A stretch of 35,795 nt of DNA from CAZZKF01 sp964654995 (GCA_964654995.1 CAZZKF010000024.1:1-35795); one strand, 5' to 3'; shown: positions 22,783 to 33,007, numbered from the stretch's first letter. Translations and numbers: made by a program. The notes: generated by a model not told the origin, from the letters alone.

Positions 22783-24345
22783 ATGACCAGAATTGACGCA
22801 CCTGCCCCGCTGTTGCCGGAAATCCTGTCGCTGCACGGCAAGTGGCGGGCGACCAAGCCGGCGGTCATTTTCGAGGGTCGGGAGCTTACCTGGGGCGAAT
22901 TCGAGGCCCGCACCAACCGGGTGGCCAACGCCCTCATCAATCTGGGGCTGGAGAAGGGCGATTGCGTCATCCTGCTGATGGAAAACGGCTTCGAGATGCT
23001 GGACGCCATCTTCGGGGCGATCAAGGCGGGCGCCGTGGTGGCGCCGTTGAACCTGTCGGTCTCGGACGCGGGCGTGGCGGCGATGATCCGGGATGCCGGC
23101 GCCCGGGCGGTGATCGCCGGGCGCACCCAGACGGCGCGGCTGGACACCATCCTGGGCCAGCCGGACGCACCGGATGTTGCGCACGTCATTGCCGTGGGTG
23201 GCGGTGCCGGCCTGATCGACTTTGCCGACTGGTGCGGAGAGGCCAGCCCGAAGGCGCCCGAGGTGGCGCTGGGCGATGACGATCCCTGCAACATCATCTA
23301 CAGCTCAGGGACCACCGGCCTGCCCAAGGGCATCGTGCACAGCCATCGCCGGCGCCTCGACTGGGCCTATGATCTGGCCATCGCCCTGCGCTATCACGGC
23401 GGAGTGCGGACCATCTGCCCGATCGGGTTGTATTCCAACATCTCGTGGATCTCGATGCTGTGCACCTTGCTTGCCGGCGGCACGCTGGTGGTGCTCCCCA
23501 AATTCGATCCGCAGGGCTTCTTCGAGGCCGTCGAGCGCCACCGCGTCACCCACGGGTCGCTGGTCCCCATCATCTTTCGCGAGCTGGTCGAGCATGAGGG
23601 CGCACGTGCCCATGATCTTTCCTCGCTGGAAGCTCTGATGTCGGCCGGCTCGCCGCTTTACGGCTGGCTCAAGGCGCGTGCCCGCGACGTGCTCGGCTGC
23701 CGCATCATCGAGCTCTACGGGCTCACCGAAGGGGTGATCACCACCCTTGAGCCCGAGGACATGGAGCGCAAGATCGACTCCGTCGGCCAGCCGCTGCTGG
23801 GGACCGATCTGTGCATTCTCGGCGCCGACGACCGGCCGCTTCCCGCCGGCGAGCCTGGCGAGGTGGTGGCCCGCGGGCGCATCCTCATGCCCGGCTATCA
23901 CAACCGCACGGACGCCACCCAAGAGGCCCTGTGGATCGACGATCAGGGCCGCCACTGGCTGCGCACCGGCGATATCGGCAAGCTCGACGAGGATGGATTT
24001 CTTTATATCGTCGACCGCAAAAAGGATATGATCCTGTCCGGCGGTCAGAACATCTATCCGGCCGATATCGAGGCGGTGATCGTCACCCACGAAGGCGTCA
24101 GGGATGCAGCCGTGATCGGGGTCAGGCACAGGAAATGGGGGGAAGCGCCGCTGGCGCTCGTCGTGCCGGCCAAAGGCGCGGCGCTCGATGCGCAGGCGCT
24201 CAAAGCCTGGATCAACGCCCGCGTCGGCAAGCAGCAGCGCGTCGTCGATGTCGAACTGGTTGCGGAGCTCAAACGCAATCCCAACGGCAAGCTGCCCAAG
24301 GTGGCGTTGCGAAAGCGCTACGCGACCCGCGAATACGGGGAATAG
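22783..24345 (+). CDS. Acyl-CoA synthetase (AMP-forming, class I adenylate-forming enzyme)
   Basis: 520-residue cytoplasmic ligase that activates a carboxylic acid to its CoA thioester through an acyl-AMP. Motifs in order: YSSGTTGLPKG (173-183), YGLTE (312-316), TGD (395-397), DRKKDMILSGGQNIYP (411-426) and the catalytic lysine K503 in NPNGKLPK. The acid could be a fatty, aromatic or cyclic acid; this cannot be read from the motifs. In the operon it would process the acid released by the two hydrolases. The ATG at 22783 is chosen for GAGGGA just upstream. The next gene starts 2 bp after its stop, so the two are translationally coupled. Confidence 0.93.
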   Translation: MTRIDAPAPLLPEILSLHGKWRATKPAVIFEGRELTWGEFEARTNRVANALINLGLEKGDCVILLMENGFEMLDAIFGAIKAGAVVAPLNLSVSDAGVAAMIRDAGARAVIAGRTQTARLDTILGQPDAPDVAHVIAVGGGAGLIDFADWCGEASPKAPEVALGDDDPCNIIYSSGTTGLPKGIVHSHRRRLDWAYDLAIALRYHGGVRTICPIGLYSNISWISMLCTLLAGGTLVVLPKFDPQGFFEAVERHRVTHGSLVPIIFRELVEHEGARAHDLSSLEALMSAGSPLYGWLKARARDVLGCRIIELYGLTEGVITTLEPEDMERKIDSVGQPLLGTDLCILGADDRPLPAGEPGEVVARGRILMPGYHNRTDATQEALWIDDQGRHWLRTGDIGKLDEDGFLYIVDRKKDMILSGGQNIYPADIEAVIVTHEGVRDAAVIGVRHRKWGEAPLALVVPAKGAALDAQALKAWINARVGKQQRVVDVELVAELKRNPNGKLPKVALRKRYATREYGE

Positions 24346-24347
24346 CC

Positions 24348-25202
24348 ATGTCCTGGCGGGACATTTCGTATACCTCGGATGACGGGCTGCGCCTCGCCGC
24401 CCGCGACTATGAAAACGCCAGCGCACCCCTCACCGTCCTGTGCCTCCATGGGTTGACCCGCAATGCCGCCGATTTCGAGGATCTGGCCGCGCATTTGTGC
24501 GCCCGATACCGGGTGATCGCCGCCGATCAGCGTGGCCGCGGCCGCTCCGCCCATGACCCCGATCCGATGAACTATGTGCTGCCCACCTATGTCCGCGACA
24601 TGTGGACGCTGCTCGATCATCTCGGGATCGAGCAGCTGGCGATCGTCGGCACCTCGATGGGCGGGCTGATGGCAATGGTGATGGCCGGCGCGCAACCCGA
24701 CCGCATCCGCGGCATCGTGCTCAACGACATCGGCCCCGAGATCGACCCGCGCGGCATCGCCCGTATTCAGACTTACGTCGGCCACGGCCGGCCGGTGGCA
24801 AGCTGGGAAGACGCGGCGGCCCAGCTTCGCAAGGCCAATGCCGCCGCCTTTCCCGATTTCGAGGACGCCGACTGGCTGCGTTTTGCCCGGCGCACCTTTC
24901 GCATGCGCGATGACGGAATGCTGGAGCCGGCCTATGACCCGGACATCGCCGTCCCGTTCCGGGCGTCGCCGACGGGTGACGCCGATCTCTGGGCGCTGTT
25001 CGAGGCCACCGCCGCGACGCCGTGCCTGGTGATCCGCGGGGGCATTTCGGACATTCTCTCGCCCGAGACGGTGGAGAAGATGGCGGCCCGCCATGCCGAT
25101 CTGAGCGCCGTCACCATCCCGGCGCGCGGCCACGCGCCGACGCTGGACGAGCCGCAAGCGGTGGCAGCCATCGACACGTTTCTCGCGCGCCTCGCAGCCT
25201 GA
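24348..25202 (+). CDS. Alpha/beta hydrolase
   Basis: 284-residue cytoplasmic alpha/beta hydrolase of the general MhpC/3-oxoadipate enol-lactonase-like type. LHGLTRN (33-39) gives the oxyanion loop, S103 in GTSMGG the nucleophile, D235 in GGISDILSP the acid and H262 in RGHAPTLDEP the base. DQRGRGRS (60-67) is also typical. It is the last gene of the operon. Substrates in this family include esters, lactones and C-C bonds of ring-cleavage products, so it may act before or after CoA activation. Only 12 bp separate it from the convergent S9 peptidase gene, with no terminator visible. Confidence 0.9.
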   Translation: MSWRDISYTSDDGLRLAARDYENASAPLTVLCLHGLTRNAADFEDLAAHLCARYRVIAADQRGRGRSAHDPDPMNYVLPTYVRDMWTLLDHLGIEQLAIVGTSMGGLMAMVMAGAQPDRIRGIVLNDIGPEIDPRGIARIQTYVGHGRPVASWEDAAAQLRKANAAAFPDFEDADWLRFARRTFRMRDDGMLEPAYDPDIAVPFRASPTGDADLWALFEATAATPCLVIRGGISDILSPETVEKMAARHADLSAVTIPARGHAPTLDEPQAVAAIDTFLARLAA

Positions 25203-25214
25203 TGGCCCGTACCC

Positions 25215-27212
25215 CTAATCGAGGTTGTCGATCTTGACCGGCGGGACGTTGTCGGCGAGCGGGAAGCCGAGCACCCGGCTGTAGAAATAAAGCTCGGCCT
25301 CGCGGCTGCGCACGATGTTCTGTTTCATCCGGAATCCGTGGCCTTCGCCCTCGAAGGTCAAGAACGCCACCGGCACGCCCTTCTTGCGCAGCGCCTCGAC
25401 GATCATTTGCGACTGATTGGGCGGCACCACCGGGTCGGCGAGCCCCTGGAAGACGATCAGCGGCGCCGAAAAGCCGTCAAGATGATTGATCGGCGAGCGC
25501 TGCTTGTAAATCTCCGCCGCTTCCGGATAGGGCCCGATGAGATTGTCGATATAGCGGGATTCGAACTTGTGGGTGTCGGCGACCAGGGCGGTGATGTCGC
25601 TGATCCCGTAATAATCGGCGCCGGCGGCGAACACGTCGTAAAAGGCCAGCGCCGAAAGCACCGTGTAGCCGCCCGCGCTTCCCCCCCGGATCAACAGTTT
25701 CTGGCCGTCGACCTTGCCGGTTTTGGCGAGATAGCGGGCCGCCTCGACGGCATCGCGGGTGTCCGCCACGCCCCAGTTCCTGCGCAGCAGGTTGCGGTAT
25801 TTTCGCCCGAAGCCCGAACTGCCGCGGTAATTCACATCGACCAGCGCAAAGCCGCGTGAGGTCCAGTACTGGATCTCGCGGTTGAGCGCCGGCGAGGCCA
25901 TGCCTGTCGGCCCGCCGTGAAGGGTGACGATCAGCGGTGGCAGCGTACCTTCGGGGCCGCGGTAGTCGGGATTGGTGGGCGGGTAATAAAAGGCATGCGC
26001 ATCTGCCCCGTCGCCGGTCGGGAAATCGATCGGCTGGGCCCGCGAAATCGCCTCTTCGGGAAGATCGTTTTCGCGGCTGCGGCGCACCAGCTTGGCGGCG
26101 GTTCCGTCAAGCCGGTAAAGGCCTTCCGGCTGGCTGGCCGAGGCGGCGAGGAAATAGACGCGATCGCCCCGGCTGCGAAGCTGGCGCAGGGCAACGAACG
26201 GCAGATCGAGTGGTGTCAGCGTTCCGGTCTCAAGGTCCGCCCGGGCGAGGCGGGCAAAGCCGTCGACGAGCAGGCGGACCACTGCCTCATCGTCGGTAAT
26301 CAGGGCATAGCTGCTCTGCCCGAACACCCAGGCCGGCTCGCCGATATCGCGCGGCACATCGACGATCTGCCGGGTCTTGCCGTTGCGCCAAGCATACAGG
26401 TTCCACCAGTTGCTGCGGTCCGAGAGGAAATAGAGCGTGCCGTCCGCCGCCCACTGCGGCTGGATCACCGATTCCTCCTTGCCGCCGGCGACCTTCTGCC
26501 GGTTGGCCAGGACCGGACCGTCGCCAAGGTCGGCGACCCACAAGGTGGTGGTATCCCACGGCATGTTGGGGTGATCCCAGGCGATCCAGGCGAGCCTGCG
26601 GCCATCGGCACTGAGCCGCGGGGAGGAGACGAAATCGGTGCCCGAGAACAGCGTCGTTCCGGCACCGCCCTTGGCCATATCGATGGCAACGATGGTGTTT
26701 TCAACCACGCCTTCGCGGGTGTGATCCTCGCGCACGCAGATCAGGGCGCGCAGCCGGTCAGAGACCACACAATCGGCATAGCGCAGGCCTTCGGGCGTCA
26801 GCGCCTTCGGCACGTCGCCCGGCACCTGACGGTAAAGGCGCTGGTCGTCGAAATTGGCAAAATAGACGATGCCATCCGCCACCGTGTACGCCCCGCCGCC
26901 ATATTCGTGAACCCGGGTGCGAACGTTGAAGCCGGGCGGCGTGACATCGCTGATCGTTCCGTCTGCGGCGCGCCGGACGATGACCTGGCGGCCGTCCTCC
27001 TCCGGCCGGCCTTCGATCCAGTAGAGGTCGTCGCCGTCGAGGTGGATCTGGTCGAGCCGGATTGCCGCGGTGGTCAGCGATTCAGCCGAAATCGGCGATG
27101 TCCAGGCACCATACGGGGCGGTTTTTGCGGGGGCGGCTGCCATGACGTTTCCTTGAACAGATGTAACAACGGCCACCGCGAACGCCAGCCGGAGTGTCAA
27201 GCGGGTCCACAT
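25215..27212 (-). CDS. Secreted S9 family prolyl-oligopeptidase-type peptidase
   Basis: 665-residue serine peptidase. The N-terminal half is a seven-bladed propeller-type domain with repeated strands such as LYFLSDRSNWWNLYAW; the C-terminal half is the alpha/beta hydrolase domain. The triad is S512 in RGGSAGGYT, D593 in QGLADPVVPP and H625 in GEGHGFRM. It should cleave short peptides in the S9C acylaminoacyl-peptidase/dipeptidyl-peptidase manner. A probable signal peptide (LTLRLAFAVAVVTSVQGNVMAAAP) puts it in the periplasm. The ATG at 27212 has GAGG 6 nt upstream; the ATG at 27224 lacks spacing, and a start at the internal Met before AAAPAKTAP would make it cytoplasmic. It lies downstream of receptor 3 but behind that gene's terminator. 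Confidence 0.9.
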   Translation of the reverse strand: MWTRLTLRLAFAVAVVTSVQGNVMAAAPAKTAPYGAWTSPISAESLTTAAIRLDQIHLDGDDLYWIEGRPEEDGRQVIVRRAADGTISDVTPPGFNVRTRVHEYGGGAYTVADGIVYFANFDDQRLYRQVPGDVPKALTPEGLRYADCVVSDRLRALICVREDHTREGVVENTIVAIDMAKGGAGTTLFSGTDFVSSPRLSADGRRLAWIAWDHPNMPWDTTTLWVADLGDGPVLANRQKVAGGKEESVIQPQWAADGTLYFLSDRSNWWNLYAWRNGKTRQIVDVPRDIGEPAWVFGQSSYALITDDEAVVRLLVDGFARLARADLETGTLTPLDLPFVALRQLRSRGDRVYFLAASASQPEGLYRLDGTAAKLVRRSRENDLPEEAISRAQPIDFPTGDGADAHAFYYPPTNPDYRGPEGTLPPLIVTLHGGPTGMASPALNREIQYWTSRGFALVDVNYRGSSGFGRKYRNLLRRNWGVADTRDAVEAARYLAKTGKVDGQKLLIRGGSAGGYTVLSALAFYDVFAAGADYYGISDITALVADTHKFESRYIDNLIGPYPEAAEIYKQRSPINHLDGFSAPLIVFQGLADPVVPPNQSQMIVEALRKKGVPVAFLTFEGEGHGFRMKQNIVRSREAELYFYSRVLGFPLADNVPPVKIDNLD

Positions 27213-27250
27213 ATCACGCCTCATTCCTGGAGACAACGGTCTGCATTATA

Positions 27251-27288
27251 AAGAAAAATGGCCGGCGAAGGGGACCCTCCGCCGGCCA
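27251..27288 (-). terminator. Rho-independent terminator of TonB-dependent receptor 3
   Basis: On the minus strand a 9-bp stem TGGCCGGCG / CGCCGGCCA (27280-27288 with 27259-27267) is followed by TTTTTCTTT. It ends the receptor transcript and separates it from the S9 peptidase gene, whose own promoter must lie in the short stretch beyond. Confidence 0.9.
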
Positions 27289-27317
27289 GGTTTTCGCTCA
27301 CAGGCGCGGTTCCGTTC

Positions 27318-29702
27318 CTAGAAGGTGGAACTGGCCTCGATGCCGAGCGTGCGCGGCCGATTGGAGACGATACGCGGCCGTCCCCCGACCTCGGCGGCAA
27401 TCGACCGGTTGTCCGCCAGATTGGCGCGGGTATTGGTCAGATTGTCGGCGAACAGGGTCAGCGTCCAGATCTCGCCCTGGACACCGAAGCGCAGGTTGAG
27501 CATCGACCATGATGGGCGCAGGCGCGGGTTTGTTGGCTCGTTGTTGGCGGAAAAGCTGCGGCCATAGTAGTTGTAATCGCCGCGGATGAACCCGTCCCAG
27601 CCGTCGGACACCGGGAAGTAGTACTGACCGGTGATCGCCACCGTCCAGTCGGGGACCTGCTGGATCGGATCGCCCGGTGCGACGCCGGCCGCCAGGTTGG
27701 GAACCGAGCGGATCTTGGCGTCGTTGTAGCCGGCCGAGAACGACAGATACAGGCCGTCGATGGGGACCGCCTGAATCTCGACCTCGAAGCCCTTGCTCCG
27801 CGCCTTACCGCCATTGGCGACGAACTGGAAGCCGCAGCTCAGGCGATTGTTGATCTGCAGATTGCTCCAGTCGATGCGGAAGATCGCGCCATTGATGGTG
27901 ATCCGGTTGTTGGCGAACTTCGACTTCATGCCGATCTCGTAGCTCCACACCCGGTCGGAATCGTAGGTCGCGATTTCATCCAGGCTGCCAAGGTTGAGGG
28001 TCGCCAGATCGTCGGCGCAGAACACCTCGGGCACCGCCGCATTGACACCGCCAATGCGGAAGCCCTTGGCCGCCGAGGTGTAGACCTTGACGTCCTCGGA
28101 GACCTGGGATTCAAGCACGAACTTCGGATTGAAGCTGCTTTCCTTCTGCCTGCCGGTGTTGAGCGTGGTGATCTCATCCGCCGGCAGTCCGGCCTGCACG
28201 GCGTCGAAGTCAATGCCGCCGTCCGGCCGGAAGAACTGGGCATCCGGCACGAAGTCGGTCACCAGCCCGCCGGCGATGCGGAAGAAATTGACCTTGGTTT
28301 TCGACCAGCGGCCGCCGATCGTCGCCTTCAGCCAGTCAGTAATGTCATAACTGGCCTCGCCGAAAATGGCGAATTCCTTGGTGTCGAAGGTGGTGTCGGT
28401 CTGGAACACCAGGTCAAATGTGGGTGGTGCGCCGAGCGCATTGGCGAGACCCGGATAGATCGCCGGCGGATACTGCAGGAACTCGTTGGTGCTCTGGTAG
28501 AACACCCCGGCGGTGAGCTGGAACGGACCGGCGAAATCCGAGGTGAACCGGGTCTCGTGCACAGTGGCGTTGAAATCGACGGTTTCGGTGATCGGCGCCG
28601 GTGCCGGTGGCACGATCGGGATGAAGAAGGGGAGCACCGCGGTCTCATCCTCGTCTTCGTCGATGAAGCGGTCGAAATAGGCGGTGGTCGTTGTGAACGA
28701 GCCGAATTCGAGATCCCAGGTAAGCGTTCCGCTGCCCAGATACCATCTGTCGGAGCCCGGCTCCTCGATGTTGAAATAGCGGAACTGCTGGAAATTCTTC
28801 GGCGAGATGTCGGCAAACGGCAGGCCGTCGGCTTCCACCTTCTGGTACATGAACTTCGGCGAGAACGTCAGGTTGTCGGTCAGCTTGGCGACCACCGCGA
28901 TCCGGGTGCCGTAGTAGCGCTCGTCATCGACGTTCTTGTTGACGAAGGCCGGGCCCGGCGTGTCCGCTCGCGACAGCCGGTCGTAGATGCCGGAGTTCTC
29001 GGCCGAGTAGCCGGTAATGCGCACCGCCAGCTTGTCGGTGACCAGCGGGATGCTGAGCGCGCCGTCGAGCGCCCAGTTGATGTCACCGCTCTTGACTGTC
29101 GACAGCTTGGCGTGACCGCGCCCCTCAAGCTCGTCCAGGGATGGCTGCTTGGAGATCAGGCGCACGGTGCCGCCCATCGATCGGGCGCCATAAAGCGTGC
29201 CCTGGGGCCCGCGCAGAACCTCGACACGTTCGAGGTCAAGCACCCGCGGATTCATCGTCTCCGGCACCGGTGTTTCATCGATATAGAAGCCGGTGGTGCC
29301 GCCGACCGAGGTTTGTCCGGCGCCAAACACGCCGCGAATGCCGATCTTGCGGGAATCGAACCGGCCGTCGGCCTCATAGCCGAAGCCGAGGTTGGGAACC
29401 CGGATGGCGTAGTCGATGAATTCGGTGGCGCCCATGCGGTTGAGCTCGACGCTGCTGATGGCGCTCACCGACATCGGGATGTCCTGAAGCACCTCGCTGC
29501 GCTTGGTGGCGGTCACCACGATTTCCTCGACGCCGATTGCGTCCTCTTCGGTGGCGGTGCCTTCCTCGGCGGCGAGGGCCGGCGCGATTGCCCAGGCGCC
29601 GACCAAGGCGATGGTGGCAACCCCCAGCTTGAGACGCGATCTCCAGGCTGTGTGGTGACTGACAAGCGTCCCGTGCGCGGCCGCAAATTGGCCATTCCTC
29701 AT
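27318..29702 (-). CDS. TonB-dependent outer-membrane receptor 3
   Basis: 794-residue receptor. An exceptionally long N-region leads into a signal peptide (LGVATIALVGAWAIAPALAA), followed by an acidic spacer and the TonB box VEEIVVTATKR (58-68). The plug has IGIRGVFGAGQTS, FYIDETPVPE and VEVLRGPQGTLYGARSMGGT. The barrel contains AKGFRIGGVNAAVP, and the protein ends LGIEASSTF with the terminal Phe needed for barrel assembly. The missing Asn in GARSMGGT (usually GRNSTGG) marks a distinct receptor subtype, also seen in sphingomonad-like bacteria. Ligand unknown. The ATG at 29702 follows GGAAGGGAG and begins the signal region; the frame is open 60 codons further. A possible -10, TATACT (29803-29798), lies upstream. 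Confidence 0.93.
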   Translation of the reverse strand: MRNGQFAAAHGTLVSHHTAWRSRLKLGVATIALVGAWAIAPALAAEEGTATEEDAIGVEEIVVTATKRSEVLQDIPMSVSAISSVELNRMGATEFIDYAIRVPNLGFGYEADGRFDSRKIGIRGVFGAGQTSVGGTTGFYIDETPVPETMNPRVLDLERVEVLRGPQGTLYGARSMGGTVRLISKQPSLDELEGRGHAKLSTVKSGDINWALDGALSIPLVTDKLAVRITGYSAENSGIYDRLSRADTPGPAFVNKNVDDERYYGTRIAVVAKLTDNLTFSPKFMYQKVEADGLPFADISPKNFQQFRYFNIEEPGSDRWYLGSGTLTWDLEFGSFTTTTAYFDRFIDEDEDETAVLPFFIPIVPPAPAPITETVDFNATVHETRFTSDFAGPFQLTAGVFYQSTNEFLQYPPAIYPGLANALGAPPTFDLVFQTDTTFDTKEFAIFGEASYDITDWLKATIGGRWSKTKVNFFRIAGGLVTDFVPDAQFFRPDGGIDFDAVQAGLPADEITTLNTGRQKESSFNPKFVLESQVSEDVKVYTSAAKGFRIGGVNAAVPEVFCADDLATLNLGSLDEIATYDSDRVWSYEIGMKSKFANNRITINGAIFRIDWSNLQINNRLSCGFQFVANGGKARSKGFEVEIQAVPIDGLYLSFSAGYNDAKIRSVPNLAAGVAPGDPIQQVPDWTVAITGQYYFPVSDGWDGFIRGDYNYYGRSFSANNEPTNPRLRPSWSMLNLRFGVQGEIWTLTLFADNLTNTRANLADNRSIAAEVGGRPRIVSNRPRTLGIEASSTF

Positions 29703-30467
29703 GATCGTTTTCTCCCTTCCAAAACGGTTCCGGCTAGCGCGGCTTTTTGCCATCTTGTCCCTGCGCGATCGGCAGGAACTGTGCTGCCTGTGGTTTAAGT
29801 ATAGTGAATCGCACTCCCGATTTATTTTCGAATTCCAGCTCAGCACTCCAGGAAACTGGAAACTATCGCTACCAAGCGTCAAGATCGCACAAAAGATTTG
29901 CGCAAAACCGGGGTGGGATTGTCAAACTCATCGCAGGTTCTGACCCGAGCCGCCTTGCCGCGAGACCCGCACATCCATGCGGTCTGCGGCTATCCCGCCA
30001 CATTGACGGAACCGTTCGATACGCCTGTCTCCGCCGGCGCCAGCGCACCGGGCGGATGATGACATGCCTGAGTCGCGCAGGACCGACAGGCTCAGGTCAC
30101 GCAGCCGCAAATCGGCCAACCTGTCATGAATCGCGCCTCCCCTCCCGATCGAAATCTTGACAATTGCCTTGGCTACTATCGTCTAAATTAAGCGAAAATG
30201 GCCCTGCCAAGCAAGAATAATATAGAAATCGCTTACATGCTGTAAGAATGATATTTCTAATCGCAACACGTCGTAAGAATGGTGTTCCAGCGGTTTGTTC
30301 TTGCGGCTCAGTGCGAATGCCTGAACAGCCTTTGGTCGGGCACCGGTTTTGCTGTAACTGGCGGGCTTGACGCCGGCTCGAAGACGCGGGATGTTCGGGC
30401 AGGACAAGGGAAAACGCGGGGCCGCGGCCGGCATGTGCCGGGTGCCCGAAAAAGGGGAGAGGTCATC
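29703..30467. other. Divergent intergenic region between receptor 3 and the M28 peptidase
   Basis: This 765-bp stretch holds no gene I can support. On the minus side TATACT (29798-29803) may be the receptor -10, though no good -35 is present. On the plus side a perfect TTGACA is at 30157-30162, but the sequence 17-18 bp further (CGTCTA/GTCTAA) is a poor -10. The part from 30165 to 30290 is AT-rich and carries the inverted repeat listed separately, plus a direct repeat GTAAGAATG (30242-30250 and 30273-30281, 31 bp apart). Two small open frames here (plus 29747-30160, minus 29928-30119) resemble nothing I recognise. Confidence 0.5.
30223..30259. repeat. Nested inverted repeat upstream of the M28 peptidase
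   Basis: CTTACA-TGC-TGTAAG (30232-30246) is flanked by TAGAAAT (30223-30229) and ATTTCTA (30253-30259). The two pairs are nested, with unequal spacers of 2 and 6 nt. It may be an operator or an RNA hairpin in the leader. It lies about 210 bp before the peptidase start. Confidence 0.5.
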
Positions 30468-31876
<1,409 letters not shown>

Positions 31877-31976
31877 NNNNNNNNNNNNNNNNNNNNNNNN
31901 NNNNNNNNNNNNNNNNNNNNNNNNNNNNNNNNNNNNNNNNNNNNNNNNNNNNNNNNNNNNNNNNNNNNNNNNNNNN
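31877..31976. other. Assembly gap (100 N)
   Basis: Exactly 100 N, the conventional placeholder for a gap of unknown size. It removes the C-terminus of the M28 peptidase; the following contig (31977-34373) starts in non-coding sequence. Confidence 0.99.
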
Positions 31977-32158
31977 GGGTAGGTGAGGGAGGGTGCTCCC
32001 CTCCACCGGCAATCGCCGCTCTTCGGGATGAGCGGACGCCCTTCGAAAAATAATCAACCTGTTTGTAAGCCAAGAAGTTTCAGAGGGCTTTTGATATCAA
32101 ATGCTGCGTTTTGCGTCAGAGTCTGTGTTGGACCATAGAGTGCAAGAGACTGTAAGTC

Positions 32159-32452
32159 ATGGCACTCAAGTACGAAGATGTAAACGCTCATGAAGGACGA
32201 AAGGAGGGCGTTATAAAGGTCTGGTTGCGATGTGCTTGCGAGCCGAGCGTAGCCTGGAGGGCAACCAAGTACGCTTTTTTCGTCGGGATCATCCTGATCC
32301 TCATTAATCACGTGGATCACATTTTCCAGGGAGAAGTAACCGGCGCCAGTCTCATCAAGATGGGGCTTACCGTGCTGGTACCTTATCTTGTATCTACCTG
32401 TTCCAGCGTCGGAGCCATCTTAGAGCTGCAGGAGGGCGCAGCTTCGGAGTAA
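32159..32452 (+). CDS. nrtS: NrtS-like small nitrate/nitrite transporter
   Basis: 97-residue membrane protein with two hydrophobic helices joined by a short loop: FFVGIILILINHVDHIF (about 40-56) and IKMGLTVLVPYLVSTCSSVGAIL (about 66-88). The invariant-looking marks INHVD, K-x-x-L-T and VPYLVSTxSSV match what I recall of the NrtS family, small proteins described as nitrate/nitrite transporters in cyanobacteria and widespread in marine bacteria. The first 30 residues are not typical and the true start may be later. The ribosome site is weak. It stands alone on a visibly AT-richer contig segment, which suggests an accessory or transferred gene. No nitrate-assimilation gene is nearby. Confidence 0.7.
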   Translation: MALKYEDVNAHEGRKEGVIKVWLRCACEPSVAWRATKYAFFVGIILILINHVDHIFQGEVTGASLIKMGLTVLVPYLVSTCSSVGAILELQEGAASE

Positions 32453-32677
32453 GACCGAGCAGCGGCATACGGGCGACCGCATTGGATGGCGCTGTATCCG
32501 GGTGTCCGCGGGACAAGCGTCAGCAACTCGCATGCTTGCAAGGCGCAACATGTGGGTTGCAGGCCTTTATTCGAAGCCAGGAAAATACGGCTGCAATCCC
32601 CTTGGACCAGGTAGAATACAAGAACGCAGGCAATATTTACCTATTTCTCCCGAATTATCCCCATGCTTTGCGGATGA

Positions 32678-33007
32678 TTTTGGGAATATAAAGTACCGGG
32701 TGACCTGCGTTTGCTGCGGGCCTATATCGCCGAGGACAATCCGCATGCAGCCACCATGACGGCAAAGCGCATCTTGGAGGCGGTTGAGCGGTTGCGCGAG
32801 TTTCCGGCCAGCGGGCGGCCGGGGAGGGTGCCGCATACCCGTGAGCTGGTGGTGCCTGGAACCCCCTATGTCCTTCCCTATCGGGTTGCGGGCGAGGTGA
32901 TCGAAATCCTTGCCGTCCTGCACGGCGCGCGCAAATGGCCGGCCGACCGAATCCGATGTTGGCGCGGTGTTACCCGCTCACCCCCTAATCCTCCACCCCC
33001 AGGGTGA
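32678..33007 (+). pseudogene. ParE/RelE-type toxin with disrupted N-terminus, no antitoxin
   Basis: The frame reads WEYKVPGDLRLLRAYIAEDN, AKRILEAVERLREFPASGRPG, TRELVVPGTPYVLPYRV and EILAVLHGARKWP, matching the whole ParE fold, a toxin that poisons gyrase. No start codon precedes the first helix: a TGA stands at 32675-32677. The ATG at 32674, where the first residues should begin, is one frame off and hits TAA after five codons. The next candidate, a TTG at 32711, would cut off the first strand. A frameshift near 32680 would explain this. Upstream 32453-32677 holds no ParD/RHH antitoxin. The 3' end runs past the usual family end and overlaps the convergent peptidase gene by 23 bp. A sequencing error is possible. 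Confidence 0.7.

Noticed and set aside
29747..30160. Small open frames in the receptor 3/M28 intergenic region (plus 29747-30160, minus 29928-30119)
   Set aside because: No conserved motif, no ribosome site and compositions typical of chance frames. The minus one begins a little like a regulator (LRLRDLSLSV), but the resemblance ends within 15 residues.
30157..30190. A sigma-70 promoter with perfect TTGACA for the M28 peptidase
   Set aside because: The hexamers at 16-18 bp spacing are poor, and TACTAT is only 11 bp away, so I report the -35 match only as a note in the intergenic entry.
32482..32691. A 69-codon frame upstream of the broken toxin as a possible antitoxin
   Set aside because: It has no ribbon-helix-helix or other antitoxin pattern and no ribosome site.
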